Positions 28,109 through 36,657 of a stretch of DNA of 64,000 nucleotides are shown in pieces. The notes under the pieces are model-generated. The model was not told where the DNA came from. It saw only the letters and a list, made by a program, of their open reading frames with translations, and searched no databases. The stretch lies in contig CP112999.1 in the NCBI GenBank assembly GCA_026625165.1, forward strand, positions 1,550,001 through 1,614,000. The letters are read 5' to 3'. The stretch's first letter is position 1; the number at the start of each line of letters is the position of its first letter. Source of the stretch: Methanoregula sp. (lineage in GTDB: Archaea; Halobacteriota; Methanomicrobia; Methanomicrobiales; Methanospirillaceae). The translations under genes and the position numbers were made by a program.

Positions 28109-28567
28109 ATGAAGGTTATGGTAGGAGGTACGTTCGACCCCCTGCATGACGGACACAAGAGCCTCCTTAACCGGTCTTTCGGTCTTGCCGGAAACAAAGG
28201 GCAGGTCGTGATCGGGCTCACCACCGACCCTTTTGCGAGCAGGAAAATCCACCCGACCCGGCCATTTGATATCCGGAAGAAAGAGTTAATCGACTATATC
28301 TCCGGCCAGGATTTTACCGCAGAGTGGGTCGTTGAACCACTCAGTGACCGGTTCGGTTCTGCCCTTGACACGGACTTTGACGCAATCGTCGTATCTGAGG
28401 AGACCCTCCCTGTCGCAGTGGAGATCAACCGGCTGCGTCGCGAACGGGGAAAAAAGAAGGTGGATATCCACCAGATCACATGTGTGCTCGCAGAGGACGG
28501 ACACTGGATCTCATCAACAAGGATCTGTCGGGGCGAGATCGATGTTCACGGGAACCTGATCAGATGA
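28109..28567 (+). CDS. coaD: Phosphopantetheine adenylyltransferase, archaeal type
   Basis: A 152-residue nucleotidyltransferase. The ATP site is the HxGH variant in VGGTFDPLHDGHKSLL, with a lysine patch RKIHPTRP and the second signature ISSTRICRGEID. It adenylylates 4'-phosphopantetheine in coenzyme A synthesis. The archaeal form differs from bacterial CoaD in lacking the usual second motif. Its last eight bases overlap the 3' end of pyrI on the other strand. Confidence 0.92.
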   Translation: MKVMVGGTFDPLHDGHKSLLNRSFGLAGNKGQVVIGLTTDPFASRKIHPTRPFDIRKKELIDYISGQDFTAEWVVEPLSDRFGSALDTDFDAIVVSEETLPVAVEINRLRRERGKKKVDIHQITCVLAEDGHWISSTRICRGEIDVHGNLIR

Positions 28568-29033
28568 TGTGGCTTGTCAGATCCTTTGCTATTACCCAGT
28601 CGCAGTACGTGCAGTGAAGCCCTTTTGGCGTGACAAGAAACCTGCTTCGGATCGGCTCGTTTGTATTTGAGATGCAGCCTGGGTTGGGGCAGCGGACGAG
28701 CCCTTCGATCATGTCAGGAATTTCGACCCCCTTCTTTTCACAGACCTTATAGTTACGGATGATGTTTATCGTTGCCTTGGGTGAGATCAGCGCAATCCGA
28801 TCCACCTCTTCTTTGGAGAGTTCACGGTTGGAGAGCTTCACGATATCTTTCTTGCCCATCTGCCCGCTCAGGACGTTGGTGGCAATGGAGAGCGCTTCCT
28901 GGGTTGTGCCGGTGATGCCGAGGATCTTTACGACATTGAGCGCTTCACCCGGTGCAATATGATCGATGACCGTGCCGTTCTGGATACGCCGCACCAGCAA
29001 CCCTTCGTTCTCTGGATCCTCCGTCTTTTTCAT
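28560..29033 (-). CDS. pyrI: Aspartate carbamoyltransferase regulatory subunit
   Basis: A 157-residue protein. The nucleotide-binding half has LLVRRIQNGTVIDHI and ALNVVKILGITG. The C-terminal zinc domain carries four cysteines in RCPNPGCIS and LHCTYCDWVI. It binds PyrB and gives allosteric control by CTP and ATP of the first committed pyrimidine step. Its ATG overlaps the pyrB stop by four bases, so the pair is translationally coupled. Confidence 0.96.
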   Translation of the reverse strand: MKKTEDPENEGLLVRRIQNGTVIDHIAPGEALNVVKILGITGTTQEALSIATNVLSGQMGKKDIVKLSNRELSKEEVDRIALISPKATINIIRNYKVCEKKGVEIPDMIEGLVRCPNPGCISNTNEPIRSRFLVTPKGLHCTYCDWVIAKDLTSHII

Positions 29034-29929
29034 TGCAGCACCTGCAGGAGCATCGCCATCCTCACCGGGACGCCGTTTTTGGACTGTTCAAAGTACTTCG
29101 CATGGGAGAGCAGGTCAACCCTCGGATCGATCTCATCCACCCGGGGCAGGGGGTGCAGGACGATCGCCTGTTTTTTTGCGTCCTTCAGCAGTTCAGGGGT
29201 GATCCGGTAACTTGAAGCGACATTGAAGTAGGACGCGGAGTCCGGGAACCGCTCGCGCTGGATCCTTGTCACGTAGATCACATCGACATTGGTGATCAGG
29301 TCTTTGATGTTGTCATGCTCGGTGATCTCCATGCCTTTTTCTGAAAGGTCTGAATGAAGGGAGGTAGGGAGTTCGAGCCCCTTGGGAGAAACTGTATGGA
29401 GGTGCACATGATACAGGGAGAGTGCCGATGCAAGGGAGTGCGCAGTCCTGCCGTAGCGCAGGTCCCCTATGAGTGCTACATTAATCCCGTCAAGCTTCAT
29501 GGACTGCCGGATCGTATAGAGGTCGAGCAGCGTCTGGGACGGGTGCTGCCCGGCGCCGTCTCCCGCATTGATCACCGGCACACTGGCAAACTGTGCAGCA
29601 AGCCGTGCCGCTCCTTCCTTGGGGTGCCTTATTACAATCGCATCGGCATACCCGCTCACCACCCGGATCGTATCTGCAAGCGTTTCGCCTTTTGCAATCG
29701 AGCAAGCTTCAACGCTGCCCACTGAGATGGACGTGCCGCCGAACCGTGCCATCGCCGCTTCAAAGCTCATCCTGGTTCGTGTGCTGGGCTCAAAGAAGAG
29801 CGTTGCAAGTATTTTTCCCATCAGCGCGTTTTTGTCGTATTTCTGGGCATCGATGCGCTTTGCATTGTCCAGCAGCCTGTCGATCTGCCTGCGGTCGAAA
29901 TCCCCAATCGATATAATATGACGCGTCAT
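29030..29929 (-). CDS. pyrB: Aspartate carbamoyltransferase catalytic subunit
   Basis: A 299-residue enzyme. Substrate motifs are present: carbamoyl phosphate site STRTRMSFEAAM (about 50), GDGAGQHPSQTLLDLYT (about 125), and HPLPRVDEIDPRVD (about 260). It joins carbamoyl phosphate to aspartate in pyrimidine synthesis. Length and motifs match archaeal PyrB. pyrI follows with a four-base overlap. The start lies about 160 bases from the divergent aminotransferase gene. Confidence 0.97.
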   Translation of the reverse strand: MTRHIISIGDFDRRQIDRLLDNAKRIDAQKYDKNALMGKILATLFFEPSTRTRMSFEAAMARFGGTSISVGSVEACSIAKGETLADTIRVVSGYADAIVIRHPKEGAARLAAQFASVPVINAGDGAGQHPSQTLLDLYTIRQSMKLDGINVALIGDLRYGRTAHSLASALSLYHVHLHTVSPKGLELPTSLHSDLSEKGMEITEHDNIKDLITNVDVIYVTRIQRERFPDSASYFNVASSYRITPELLKDAKKQAIVLHPLPRVDEIDPRVDLLSHAKYFEQSKNGVPVRMAMLLQVLQ

Positions 29930-30091
29930 CTCCCCTCCGTTCTCTCTCTGCTGTACATACGTTAGCGCGTGGGGTATTACCTATCTTTCGGGTACTGTCC
30001 TTTTTGTCCCCTGACCAAAGGAGAATGATATTATCCGATCGGGCAGCACCTGTATGTATACTATCCTGAATTAGTGTGAGGGAGAAAACCC

Positions 30092-31183
30092 GTGTATATT
30101 CCCATAGCAAAACCTGTCCTCGGCCATGATGAGATTGTCGCAGCAAGTGAGGTTCTCATGTCTGGCATGATCGCACAGGGTGAGAAGGTGGCCGAGTTCG
30201 AAAAGGCATTTTCCGACCTCTGCGGCACTACTCATGCGGTCGCCACCAGCAACGGGACAACCGCGCTGCATGCCGCCCTGCTTGCCGCCGGTATCGGCCC
30301 GGGTGATGAGGTGATCGTCCCTGCATTCTCGTTTTTTGCCACGGCAAGCAGCGTCTCCATGTGCGGCGCAACACCGGTTTTCTGCGATGTTGACGAACAG
30401 ACGTTTAATATCAATGCCTCTCAGGTTGGGGAGAGGGTGACACCGAGAACAAAGGCGGTCATAGGCGTTCATCTGTTCGGCCAGCCCTTTGATGTGCCCG
30501 CTGTCCAGCAGGTCTGCGAGGCACACAACCTGACGCTGATCGAGGACGCGGCGCAGGCCCATGGAGCTCGCCTGAACGGTGAACGGGTCGGGGGCTTTGG
30601 GCACTTTGGCTGTTTCTCGTTCTATGCCACCAAAAATATCACGACCGGGGAAGGCGGCATGGTAACCACAAGCGAGAAGGCATTAGCAGAACGTCTCCGC
30701 CAGATCATCAACCACGGGCAGACGGAAAAATATCTCCATACGCGCCTTGGGTACAACTACCGCATGACCGATATCGCAGCAGCAATCGGGCTTGTGCAGC
30801 TCAAAAAACTGGAAAAATTCAACCTCCGCAGGAGGAAAAATGCAGATTACCTTACGGCAAATATCAGGTGCAAAGGGATCATCACCCCGTCAGTAGCAAA
30901 CGGGGCATTCCATGTCTATCACCAGTATGTCATCCGGCTCACGCAAGAGTTCCCGCTAAAAAGGGCGGAGTTCCTTGATTTCCTGAAAACAAAAGGGATC
31001 GGGACTGCCGTCCATTATCCTCTCCCGATCCACCGGCAGCCGATGTATGCACTGGAAAATGATCCGGACCCCTGCCCGGTCTCCACAAGACTCAGCTCGT
31101 GCGTGCTCTCCCTGCCTGTACACCCTCTGCTTGACGGAAAGGAACTGGCATATATCTGTGATACCATCAACCGGATGGGATAG
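30092..31183 (+). CDS. DegT/DnrJ/EryC1/StrS-type sugar aminotransferase
   Basis: Starts with GTG at 30092 (MYIPIAKPVLGHDE) behind GAGGGAG. The 363-residue PLP enzyme has the family run ATSNGTTALHAALLAAGI, the PLP-contact IEDAAQAHGA, and the Schiff-base Lys in FYATKNITTGEGGM (about 188). It transaminates a keto-sugar nucleotide; homologues such as WbpE/WlbC work at C3. The next gene, an oxidoreductase, starts two bases after the stop codon, so the operon is tight. The substrate is inferred from neighbours only. Confidence 0.9.
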   Translation: MYIPIAKPVLGHDEIVAASEVLMSGMIAQGEKVAEFEKAFSDLCGTTHAVATSNGTTALHAALLAAGIGPGDEVIVPAFSFFATASSVSMCGATPVFCDVDEQTFNINASQVGERVTPRTKAVIGVHLFGQPFDVPAVQQVCEAHNLTLIEDAAQAHGARLNGERVGGFGHFGCFSFYATKNITTGEGGMVTTSEKALAERLRQIINHGQTEKYLHTRLGYNYRMTDIAAAIGLVQLKKLEKFNLRRRKNADYLTANIRCKGIITPSVANGAFHVYHQYVIRLTQEFPLKRAEFLDFLKTKGIGTAVHYPLPIHRQPMYALENDPDPCPVSTRLSSCVLSLPVHPLLDGKELAYICDTINRMG

Positions 31184-31184
31184 C

Positions 31185-32099
31185 ATGGACGTCGGTGTGA
31201 TCGGTGCAGGTGCCATGGGGAGAAACCATGTTCGGGTCTATTCAGAATTAAAAAATGTCGGGGCTGTCGGAGTATTTGACGTAAACCATACGGCCGCAAA
31301 AGACATTGGTGAACGGCACGGTGCCCATGTCTGTAATTCAGTTGAGGATCTTCTTGCCAAGGCAGAGGCGGTAAGTATCTGCGTGCCGACTCAGCACCAT
31401 GCAGAGATCGCAAAGAAGGCATTTGCAGCAGGGTGTTCGGTCCTGATCGAAAAACCGATATGCGCCAGTTCAAAAGAGGCGCGTGAGCTGATGAGGACAG
31501 CACCGGAAGATATCTGTGTGGGGGTAGGGCATATCGAACGGTTCAACCCGATCGTTGGCGAGATCAAAAAGATCATGGATACGCCGCTCTATGTCGAGAT
31601 GAAACGGCACAACCCGGCATCGGCACGGGTGAAAGGGAGCTCGGTGGTCGAAGACCTGATGATCCATGATATCGATATCCTGCAACACATTCTCTTTGAA
31701 AATAAGCCGTGCACGCTTCATGTGGCTGGAAATCCCGATGTGTGCAGCGTTCTAATACAGTGCGGAAAAGTTCCCGTCTCGCTCTCTGCGAGCAGGAAGT
31801 CGTCCAAAAAGATCCGGTTGATCTATATCGAACAGGAGGAGTTCACCATTGAAGGGGATTTTATGTCTCAGGAGGTGACCATCTACCGCAAGCCGGGCCA
31901 GTACCATGTCGAGGACGAACGGTATGTGCAGGAGAACATCATTGAAAAAGTGATGGTGAACAAGCTCGAACCCTTAAAACTCGAACTCGGGACCTTTGTC
32001 GATTGTGTAAAGTCCGGACACCCGTTCCCCATTACTCCCTCTCAGGCGATACGCAACCTCGAAATGTGTGAATCGATACGAACCGGGTTCTCCTCATAA
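31185..32099 (+). CDS. Gfo/Idh/MocA-family sugar oxidoreductase
   Basis: The ATG at 31185 (MDVGVIGAGAMGRNH) directly follows the aminotransferase stop; upstream frame is not conserved. The 304-residue enzyme has the Rossmann motif VGVIGAGAMG, VPTQHHAEIA, and the family Lys motif LIEKPICAS (about 92). A catalytic-type His is in DLMIHDIDI (about 161). Homologues such as WlbA/WbpB oxidise C3 of UDP-GlcNAcA before transamination. That role fits the order aminotransferase/oxidoreductase/dehydrogenase. Confidence 0.88.
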   Translation: MDVGVIGAGAMGRNHVRVYSELKNVGAVGVFDVNHTAAKDIGERHGAHVCNSVEDLLAKAEAVSICVPTQHHAEIAKKAFAAGCSVLIEKPICASSKEARELMRTAPEDICVGVGHIERFNPIVGEIKKIMDTPLYVEMKRHNPASARVKGSSVVEDLMIHDIDILQHILFENKPCTLHVAGNPDVCSVLIQCGKVPVSLSASRKSSKKIRLIYIEQEEFTIEGDFMSQEVTIYRKPGQYHVEDERYVQENIIEKVMVNKLEPLKLELGTFVDCVKSGHPFPITPSQAIRNLEMCESIRTGFSS

Positions 32100-32111
32100 T
32101 AAGTGCTTCCT

Positions 32112-33545
32112 ATGACACTGGCATCTCTTCTTAAAAAAAGGGGCCCCATCAAAAGGATCGGGGTTGTCGGTATGGGGTATGTCGGCATCCCCGCAGCTGC
32201 CCTTTTTGCCGCGTCGCCGAAGTTTGACTCTGTCTTAGGGTTCCAGCGAAACTCCCCATCATCCGGGTATAAGATTGCGATGCTGAACCAGGGCGAGTCC
32301 CCGATGAAAGGCGAGGAACCCGGCCTTTCCGATCTTCTTTTTAAAGTCGTGTCAAAAGGTAAATTTTCCTGCACCTCCGACTTTTCAAAGATTGCCGGGC
32401 TTGATGCGGTTACGGTCGCTATCCAGACACCTTTTGCCGATAATGACGACCTTCTGCCTGATTTTTCCGCGCTCATGGAGGGGCTTTCAGAAGTAGGCAG
32501 GCACCTTACGCCCGGCACGCTTGTTGTGCTTGAGTCTACGGTCACGCCCGGAACAACTGATGGATTTGCCCGGGAGATCCTTGAACGGGAATCGGGATTG
32601 AGGGCGGGTGTGAACTTTGCGCTTGCCCATGCGCCAGAGCGGGTCATGGTCGGCAGGCTGATCCGGAATATCCGGGAGCACGACCGTATCGTAGGCGGGA
32701 TCGATGAGACAAGCACGCGGCGGGCCACAGAATTGTATGCGCCGGTCCTCACGACCGGGAAGGTCATCCCGATGACAGCACGGGCTGCCGAAGTGACCAA
32801 AACAGCGGAGAACACGTTCCGTGACCTCCAGATTGCTGCAGTAAACGAGCTCGCCCTGTATTGCGAGGCGATGGGGATCAATTTCTACGATGTCAGGGCC
32901 GGTGTTGACAGTCTTAAAGGCGAGGGAATCACCCGCGCCATGCTCTGGCCCGGTGCAGGTGTCGGAGGGCACTGCCTGACTAAAGACACGTACCACCTTG
33001 AACGGGGTGTCCAGCTGATGGGCAAAGGGGCTCTTGATTACCCGGAAGGCGAGCCTTCGCTCTATGTCCTTGCCCGCAGGATCAATGATTTCATGCCCGT
33101 CCATATGGTCCGGCTTACCCTTGAAGCGCTGAAACGGGTGAAGGTATCACCGAAAGGAGCGCGCATTGCTCTCCTCGGCTGGGCGTTTCTTCCGAATTCC
33201 GATGATACCCGCAACACCCCTGCCGAACCGTACCGTGACCGCCTGCTCAAAGAAGGTTCCTCGGTACAAGTCCATGACCCTTATGTCAGCGGGTATCAGG
33301 GGGTGCCGGTGCTGGGAGATCTGGATGATGCAGTCCGGGGCGCAGACGCGATCATCATCTTTGCCGGCCACCACCAGTACCGGGACCTTGACCCGGTCAG
33401 GCTCCGGAAACTGTCGGGAAAAGCCCATCCCGTGATCGTGGACGGTCGCAACATGGTCGATCCCGATGCATTCATACGGTGCGGGTTCGTTTACAAGGGA
33501 ATCGGGCGGGGCGACAAGAACAGCCACGCGATCGTGAAAGTTTAA
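32112..33545 (+). CDS. Nucleotide-sugar (UDP-GlcNAc/ManNAc) 6-dehydrogenase
   Basis: Start at ATG 32112 or GTG 32103; neither has a clear ribosome binding site. About 477 residues. The NAD site is IGVVGMGYVGIPAA, the Lys of the substrate site lies in AAEVTKTAENTFRD (about 232), and the catalytic Cys is in GAGVGGHCLTKDTY (about 288). The C-terminal domain has LGWAFLPNSDDTRNTPA. It oxidises C6 of a UDP-aminosugar to the uronic acid. With the two upstream genes it would give a UDP-diamino-uronate precursor for surface or N-linked glycans; that pathway is inferred. Confidence 0.9.
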   Translation: MTLASLLKKRGPIKRIGVVGMGYVGIPAAALFAASPKFDSVLGFQRNSPSSGYKIAMLNQGESPMKGEEPGLSDLLFKVVSKGKFSCTSDFSKIAGLDAVTVAIQTPFADNDDLLPDFSALMEGLSEVGRHLTPGTLVVLESTVTPGTTDGFAREILERESGLRAGVNFALAHAPERVMVGRLIRNIREHDRIVGGIDETSTRRATELYAPVLTTGKVIPMTARAAEVTKTAENTFRDLQIAAVNELALYCEAMGINFYDVRAGVDSLKGEGITRAMLWPGAGVGGHCLTKDTYHLERGVQLMGKGALDYPEGEPSLYVLARRINDFMPVHMVRLTLEALKRVKVSPKGARIALLGWAFLPNSDDTRNTPAEPYRDRLLKEGSSVQVHDPYVSGYQGVPVLGDLDDAVRGADAIIIFAGHHQYRDLDPVRLRKLSGKAHPVIVDGRNMVDPDAFIRCGFVYKGIGRGDKNSHAIVKV

Positions 33546-33626
33546 TCCCTCCTAAATTTTTAAGTGCACGGTTCTGTTGGTCTTTTTTTAAGATTCCATT
33601 ATATTCCGGGATACGGAGTACCTTGC

Positions 33627-34400
33627 ATGGATATAACGATCCGCGACCGTTTCACTGCCCTCTGGCAGCAGTACTTCCCGGGTGCAGACCTCCCCATAAC
33701 ACTGGAATTCCGGCAAGAACCGGCTCTTCTAAAAAAAGTCCCGCAACCTGATGGCTGGCGCTGCCTTATCTGCCAGATCGGCCGTGTCAGGAACGGGACG
33801 ACGCTTGCCTTCGAAGCCCGCTCGATCACCTGCGGGGGCGGGCTCATGTATGCAGGGTATTCCGACAAGCGCCCGCCGCACTTCCGGTATTTTCTCTCGC
33901 ACGGGAAGGAAGGTGTTATTGAGGGCGAACGGTACAAACAGACGCCGGAGATTGTCGATGCCTGGGATAAGCTCATCCCTCCCTTTTCCCAGCAGGGAAA
34001 GGACTTGGTCTTTGCCCGGTGGGACAAGCTGACCGGAAAGGATAATCCCGGCGTGGTCATCTTCTTTGCCCGGCCAGAGGTCATGAGCGGACTTTTTACG
34101 CTCGCGAACTTCGACCGGAGCGATCCGAACGGGGTCATCTGCCCCATGGGATCGGGGTGTAGTTCCATCATCTACTACCCGTGGCTCGAGCAGCAGAAGG
34201 AAGACCCGAAAGTCGTGCTGGGCATGTTCGACCCGTCCGCACGGCCGTGCGTGCCTCCCGATGTCCTGACCATGGCGTTCCCGATGAAGCGGTTTTTAAA
34301 GGTGATCGGGTTCATGGAGGAGAGTTTTCTCACGACGAAGACGTGGGATACGGTGAAGAAGAAGATCGGGCGGAGTGTGGCACTCTCTGATAAAAAGTGA
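33627..34400 (+). CDS. DUF169 family protein
   Basis: The ATG at 33627 (MDITIRDRFTALWQQY) begins the homologous part, giving 257 residues; the longer frame to 33564 is unlikely. Family traits include PDGWRCLICQIGRV, SITCGGGLMYAGY and MGSGCSSIIYYPWLE, with several conserved cysteines. DUF169 proteins have no proven role. It is alone, about 80 bases after the dehydrogenase and convergent with the frameshifted gene at 34455. Confidence 0.75.
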   Translation: MDITIRDRFTALWQQYFPGADLPITLEFRQEPALLKKVPQPDGWRCLICQIGRVRNGTTLAFEARSITCGGGLMYAGYSDKRPPHFRYFLSHGKEGVIEGERYKQTPEIVDAWDKLIPPFSQQGKDLVFARWDKLTGKDNPGVVIFFARPEVMSGLFTLANFDRSDPNGVICPMGSGCSSIIYYPWLEQQKEDPKVVLGMFDPSARPCVPPDVLTMAFPMKRFLKVIGFMEESFLTTKTWDTVKKKIGRSVALSDKK

Positions 34401-34454
34401 GATAAGAGGGGTACGCCTCCCGCATTCATCCCGTTTCCTTCCTCTTTTCCTTCC

Positions 34455-34957
34455 TCATCGCAGGTCCGGCACGGTGTCTGCCCACTCCTCCACCCGCCTG
34501 CGGATCGCGTTGTCGGCATAGGACGCAACCGTAATCCGGTCGCGGGCCAGGCTCACGAAATAGAATCCGTGTGCAGCGTCGTGGCACTTCAGGTAACAGA
34601 AAAGAGGTCAGCCTCCCGGACGTGGGAGACCTTCCAGCGGTGGGCGGCGATGTTGGCCATGTTGGTGATCATGGATGCGCTGCCGGTCTCGTACCCTTCA
34701 ACCGAGTCGTACACTTCCGAGCTGGTGCCCACCTGCTTCCCGTTCCCGTCATGGTAAACGAACTTTGCCGTGTACCGCTCCCGCACCGGCATCATCGGCG
34801 GGAAGACCCGCTTTCTGGCATGGTATGCGGTGCACCCGAGCGGGTTTTTGACAATGAGCATCCGGACTACCAAGGAAAACTTCCCGATGTCCGGGAAAGG
34901 GTTTTTCAGCGTTCGCACGGCACTGCTGGTTCCGGGTCTCTTGCGGAAATGGGTCAT
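34455..34957 (-). pseudogene. Frameshifted paralogue of the 36658 gene
   Basis: The reading frame opens with ATG at 34957 behind GGAG (MTHFRKRPGTSSAV) and stops at 34589. After a one-base shift at about 34593 it continues LKCHDAAHGFYFVSLARDR to a TGA at 34455. The whole is 503 bases, exactly one less than the intact paralogue at 36658-37161 (504). Paralogue reads gtc-atc-ctg-aag; this copy reads gtt-ac-ctg-aag, so a single base is missing. Function unknown. Confidence 0.8.
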
Positions 34958-35089
34958 GGCAACTCCTGCTCCCAGGCGTCCTGCAGGGAAAGGAGAATCA
35001 TGTGGTCTGCAGGAGGTCTTCTGATTTTCTTTGTACTGGAATGAGCAAGAGCGCTAAATTCTTGGTGGTCGGTTGCGTGGGGTGACTGG

Positions 35090-35105
35090 GGGTCGCATGG
35101 GTACA
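35090..35105 (+). repeat. 16-bp repeat, copy 1
   Basis: GGGTCGCATGGGTACA, identical to the core of the 21-bp inverted repeats at 35239 and 35337 and in the same orientation as the copy at 35340. It lies in gene-free DNA. Confidence 0.8.
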
Positions 35106-35238
35106 AAGCGTGTTGGCGGCGCATGGTCCCGGTTCTGCTGGCTTATGCCGATAATTCCCTTTTCTTTGTCGTGATCAATGGGTCCGGACGGATGGTTACC
35201 AAGCCTTGCAACTCCAATGCCCGGGCGCTTTAAAGACA

Positions 35239-35259
35239 TGTGTACCCATGCGACCCACA
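35239..35259 (-). repeat. 21-bp inverted repeat, left arm
   Basis: The sequence (core TGTACCCATGCGACCC) is the exact reverse complement of 35337-35357. The arms are separated by 77 bases of A+T-richer DNA with no gene. It may be an operator, a phage or element end, or a recombination relic. Confidence 0.8.
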
Positions 35260-35336
35260 CAGACCCTTCCGGTTTTTATGTAAAAATGAAGGAATTTTAC
35301 TTCGGAAATTCACGTGCAGTCAGAAATTTTTAATGA

Positions 35337-35357
35337 TGTGGGTCGCATGGGTACACA
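35337..35357 (+). repeat. 21-bp inverted repeat, right arm
   Basis: Right arm (core GGGTCGCATGGGTACA), exact reverse complement of 35239-35259. It lies about 60 bases upstream of the tandem palindromes at 35416 and 265 bases before the antitoxin gene. Confidence 0.8.
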
Positions 35358-35415
35358 CTGAATGGAGGAGTATTTTGCGGGCCGTGTGATGCCTGATGTG
35401 AGGCAGTTAGTAACG

Positions 35416-35451
35416 TTACAGATATTCTGTAATATTACAGGAAATCTGTAA
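35416..35451. promoter_or_regulatory. Two tandem 17-bp palindromes, likely operator
   Basis: TTACAGATATTCTGTAA (35416-35432) and TTACAGGAAATCTGTAA (35435-35451) are near-identical dyads two bases apart, centre to centre 19 bases. Such spacing suits cooperative binding of a dimeric regulator. They lie about 170 bases upstream of the antitoxin start. The bound protein is unknown. Confidence 0.6.
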
Positions 35452-35621
35452 GGTTAAGGACAGTTATTTTGCGCGTGAAAATATTTTTGGCGGGAAAATT
35501 TTTGGATTTTGAAGATATTAAGCGGGAAAACCCGGAAAGAAGGGAATAGTGTAGTGTGAATCTGCGTGTCATACGACATGTTGTAATGGTTTTAAGTATT
35601 TACAACGTTTACAGCATGATC

Positions 35622-35822
35622 ATGTCAGCGGTGAAGCGGTTGCCGGTTTCCGAGAAAGTCTGGAAAGAGCTCGGAGCGATGAAGGGCGCCGGCCAGACCT
35701 ATGACGATCTCATCGAGGATATGATCGAACGGGTCAAGAAAGCCCGGCTTGAGGAAGACGTGAAGATTTGGGAGAACTGCCCGGATTCGGAGTATGTGTC
35801 CCTTAAGGAGATCAAGGATTGA
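35622..35822 (+). CDS. Putative antitoxin of the RelE-type pair
   Basis: The ATG at 35622 (MSAVKRLPVSEKVWKEL) starts the conserved part, 66 residues; ATG at 35616 is possible. There is no ribosome binding site, but TTTAAGTA at about 35592 could be a TATA box for a leaderless mRNA. The N-terminus resembles small antitoxins (SEKVWKELGAMKGAGQTYDDLIEDMIERV), with an acidic C-terminus. Its stop overlaps the toxin start (TTGA), so they are coupled. The family is short and weakly conserved. Confidence 0.75.
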   Translation: MSAVKRLPVSEKVWKELGAMKGAGQTYDDLIEDMIERVKKARLEEDVKIWENCPDSEYVSLKEIKD

Positions 35823-36109
35823 CCTTCGAGGTGAAGGTCCGGAATACAGCCGATGCGTTCATCGCTACTGTGCCTGAAAAATCCCGCCGTATCATTAAAA
35901 ACGCCCTTGAAGGTCTTGAGACAGCCCCGTTTCCCGGCAGCGGCGGTAATAAGGAAATAATTATTTTACGGGGCGGCAGGGAAATACACAGGCTTCACAT
36001 TGCCCGGACCTATACCGCATTTTACAGCGTTGACAAAGAGACGCGGGTCGTCAGGGTCCATGAGATTCTCACGATTGAGCAGGCACACAAGAGGTACGGG
36101 CGGTTGTAG
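35819..36109 (+). CDS. RelE/ParE-family toxin
   Basis: A 96-residue basic protein starting at TTG 35819 (MTFEVKVRNTADAF), overlapping the antitoxin stop by four bases. It shows the family pattern: helices near IATVPEKSRRIIKNALEGL, then GGREIHRLHIARTYTAFYSV, with an Arg in RLHIAR and a basic tail. RelE toxins cut mRNA in the ribosome; ParE acts on gyrase. The exact target cannot be told here. Start with TTG suggests low translation relative to the antitoxin. Confidence 0.82.
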   Translation: MTFEVKVRNTADAFIATVPEKSRRIIKNALEGLETAPFPGSGGNKEIIILRGGREIHRLHIARTYTAFYSVDKETRVVRVHEILTIEQAHKRYGRL

Positions 36110-36657
36110 GCAATCACTTTTTCGTGCTGTCCGCAATGGCATAAGTCCGCGTGAGGGTGGGGAGGGTTTCTCAACAATAACCAGAACAGAGAATGTATTC
36201 ATCCCTCCTGACATGGTATAGCGGATGATCGTGATTTTGATCTCCCTGACCAGGAACCGGTGTTTCCCGAAAGATTCGGGCAACCCCATCCCCGGTTCTT
36301 AAAAAATCTTCAGGGGAGGTTACCCAAAATATGTGCCTGACCCCCCCTAACCATCAGATTGTATCCGCAATTACTTTTCAGTCGTAAAATCGCATAAAAA
36401 CCGGGCCTGAAAACAGAAATGGCCGGAGGGGGTCGCACCACTTTTTTTGGTGGAGGGAGGGGGCCCCCACCCCCCGCATCCAACCGTCCGCACGATCACG
36501 ACCTGCACCATTTCCACGCCGTGAATATGGAGAAAAATGGAGAAGACGGGTTGTCCGGAACGGTACGCGAAAGGAGGTTGCAACCATAGCCGCATGACCC
36601 CCTCCGACCCCCCCTGCCCGGTGCAAGCAGTCCTGATACACAATAACGAGGACCCCC
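36110..36657. other. Gene-free stretch with G/C-rich tract
   Basis: No convincing ORF on either strand. A run of G-tracts (GGTGGAGGGAGG) leads into the perfect dyad GGGGGCCCCC at 36459-36468. A T7 run flanked by CACC and GGTG lies just before it. The right end carries the ribosome binding site (AACGAGGA) of the next gene. Confidence 0.5.

Noticed and set aside
35556-35621. Longer antitoxin start
   Set aside because: The added residues are hydrophobic and unlike an antitoxin start, and they would run through the TATA-like site.
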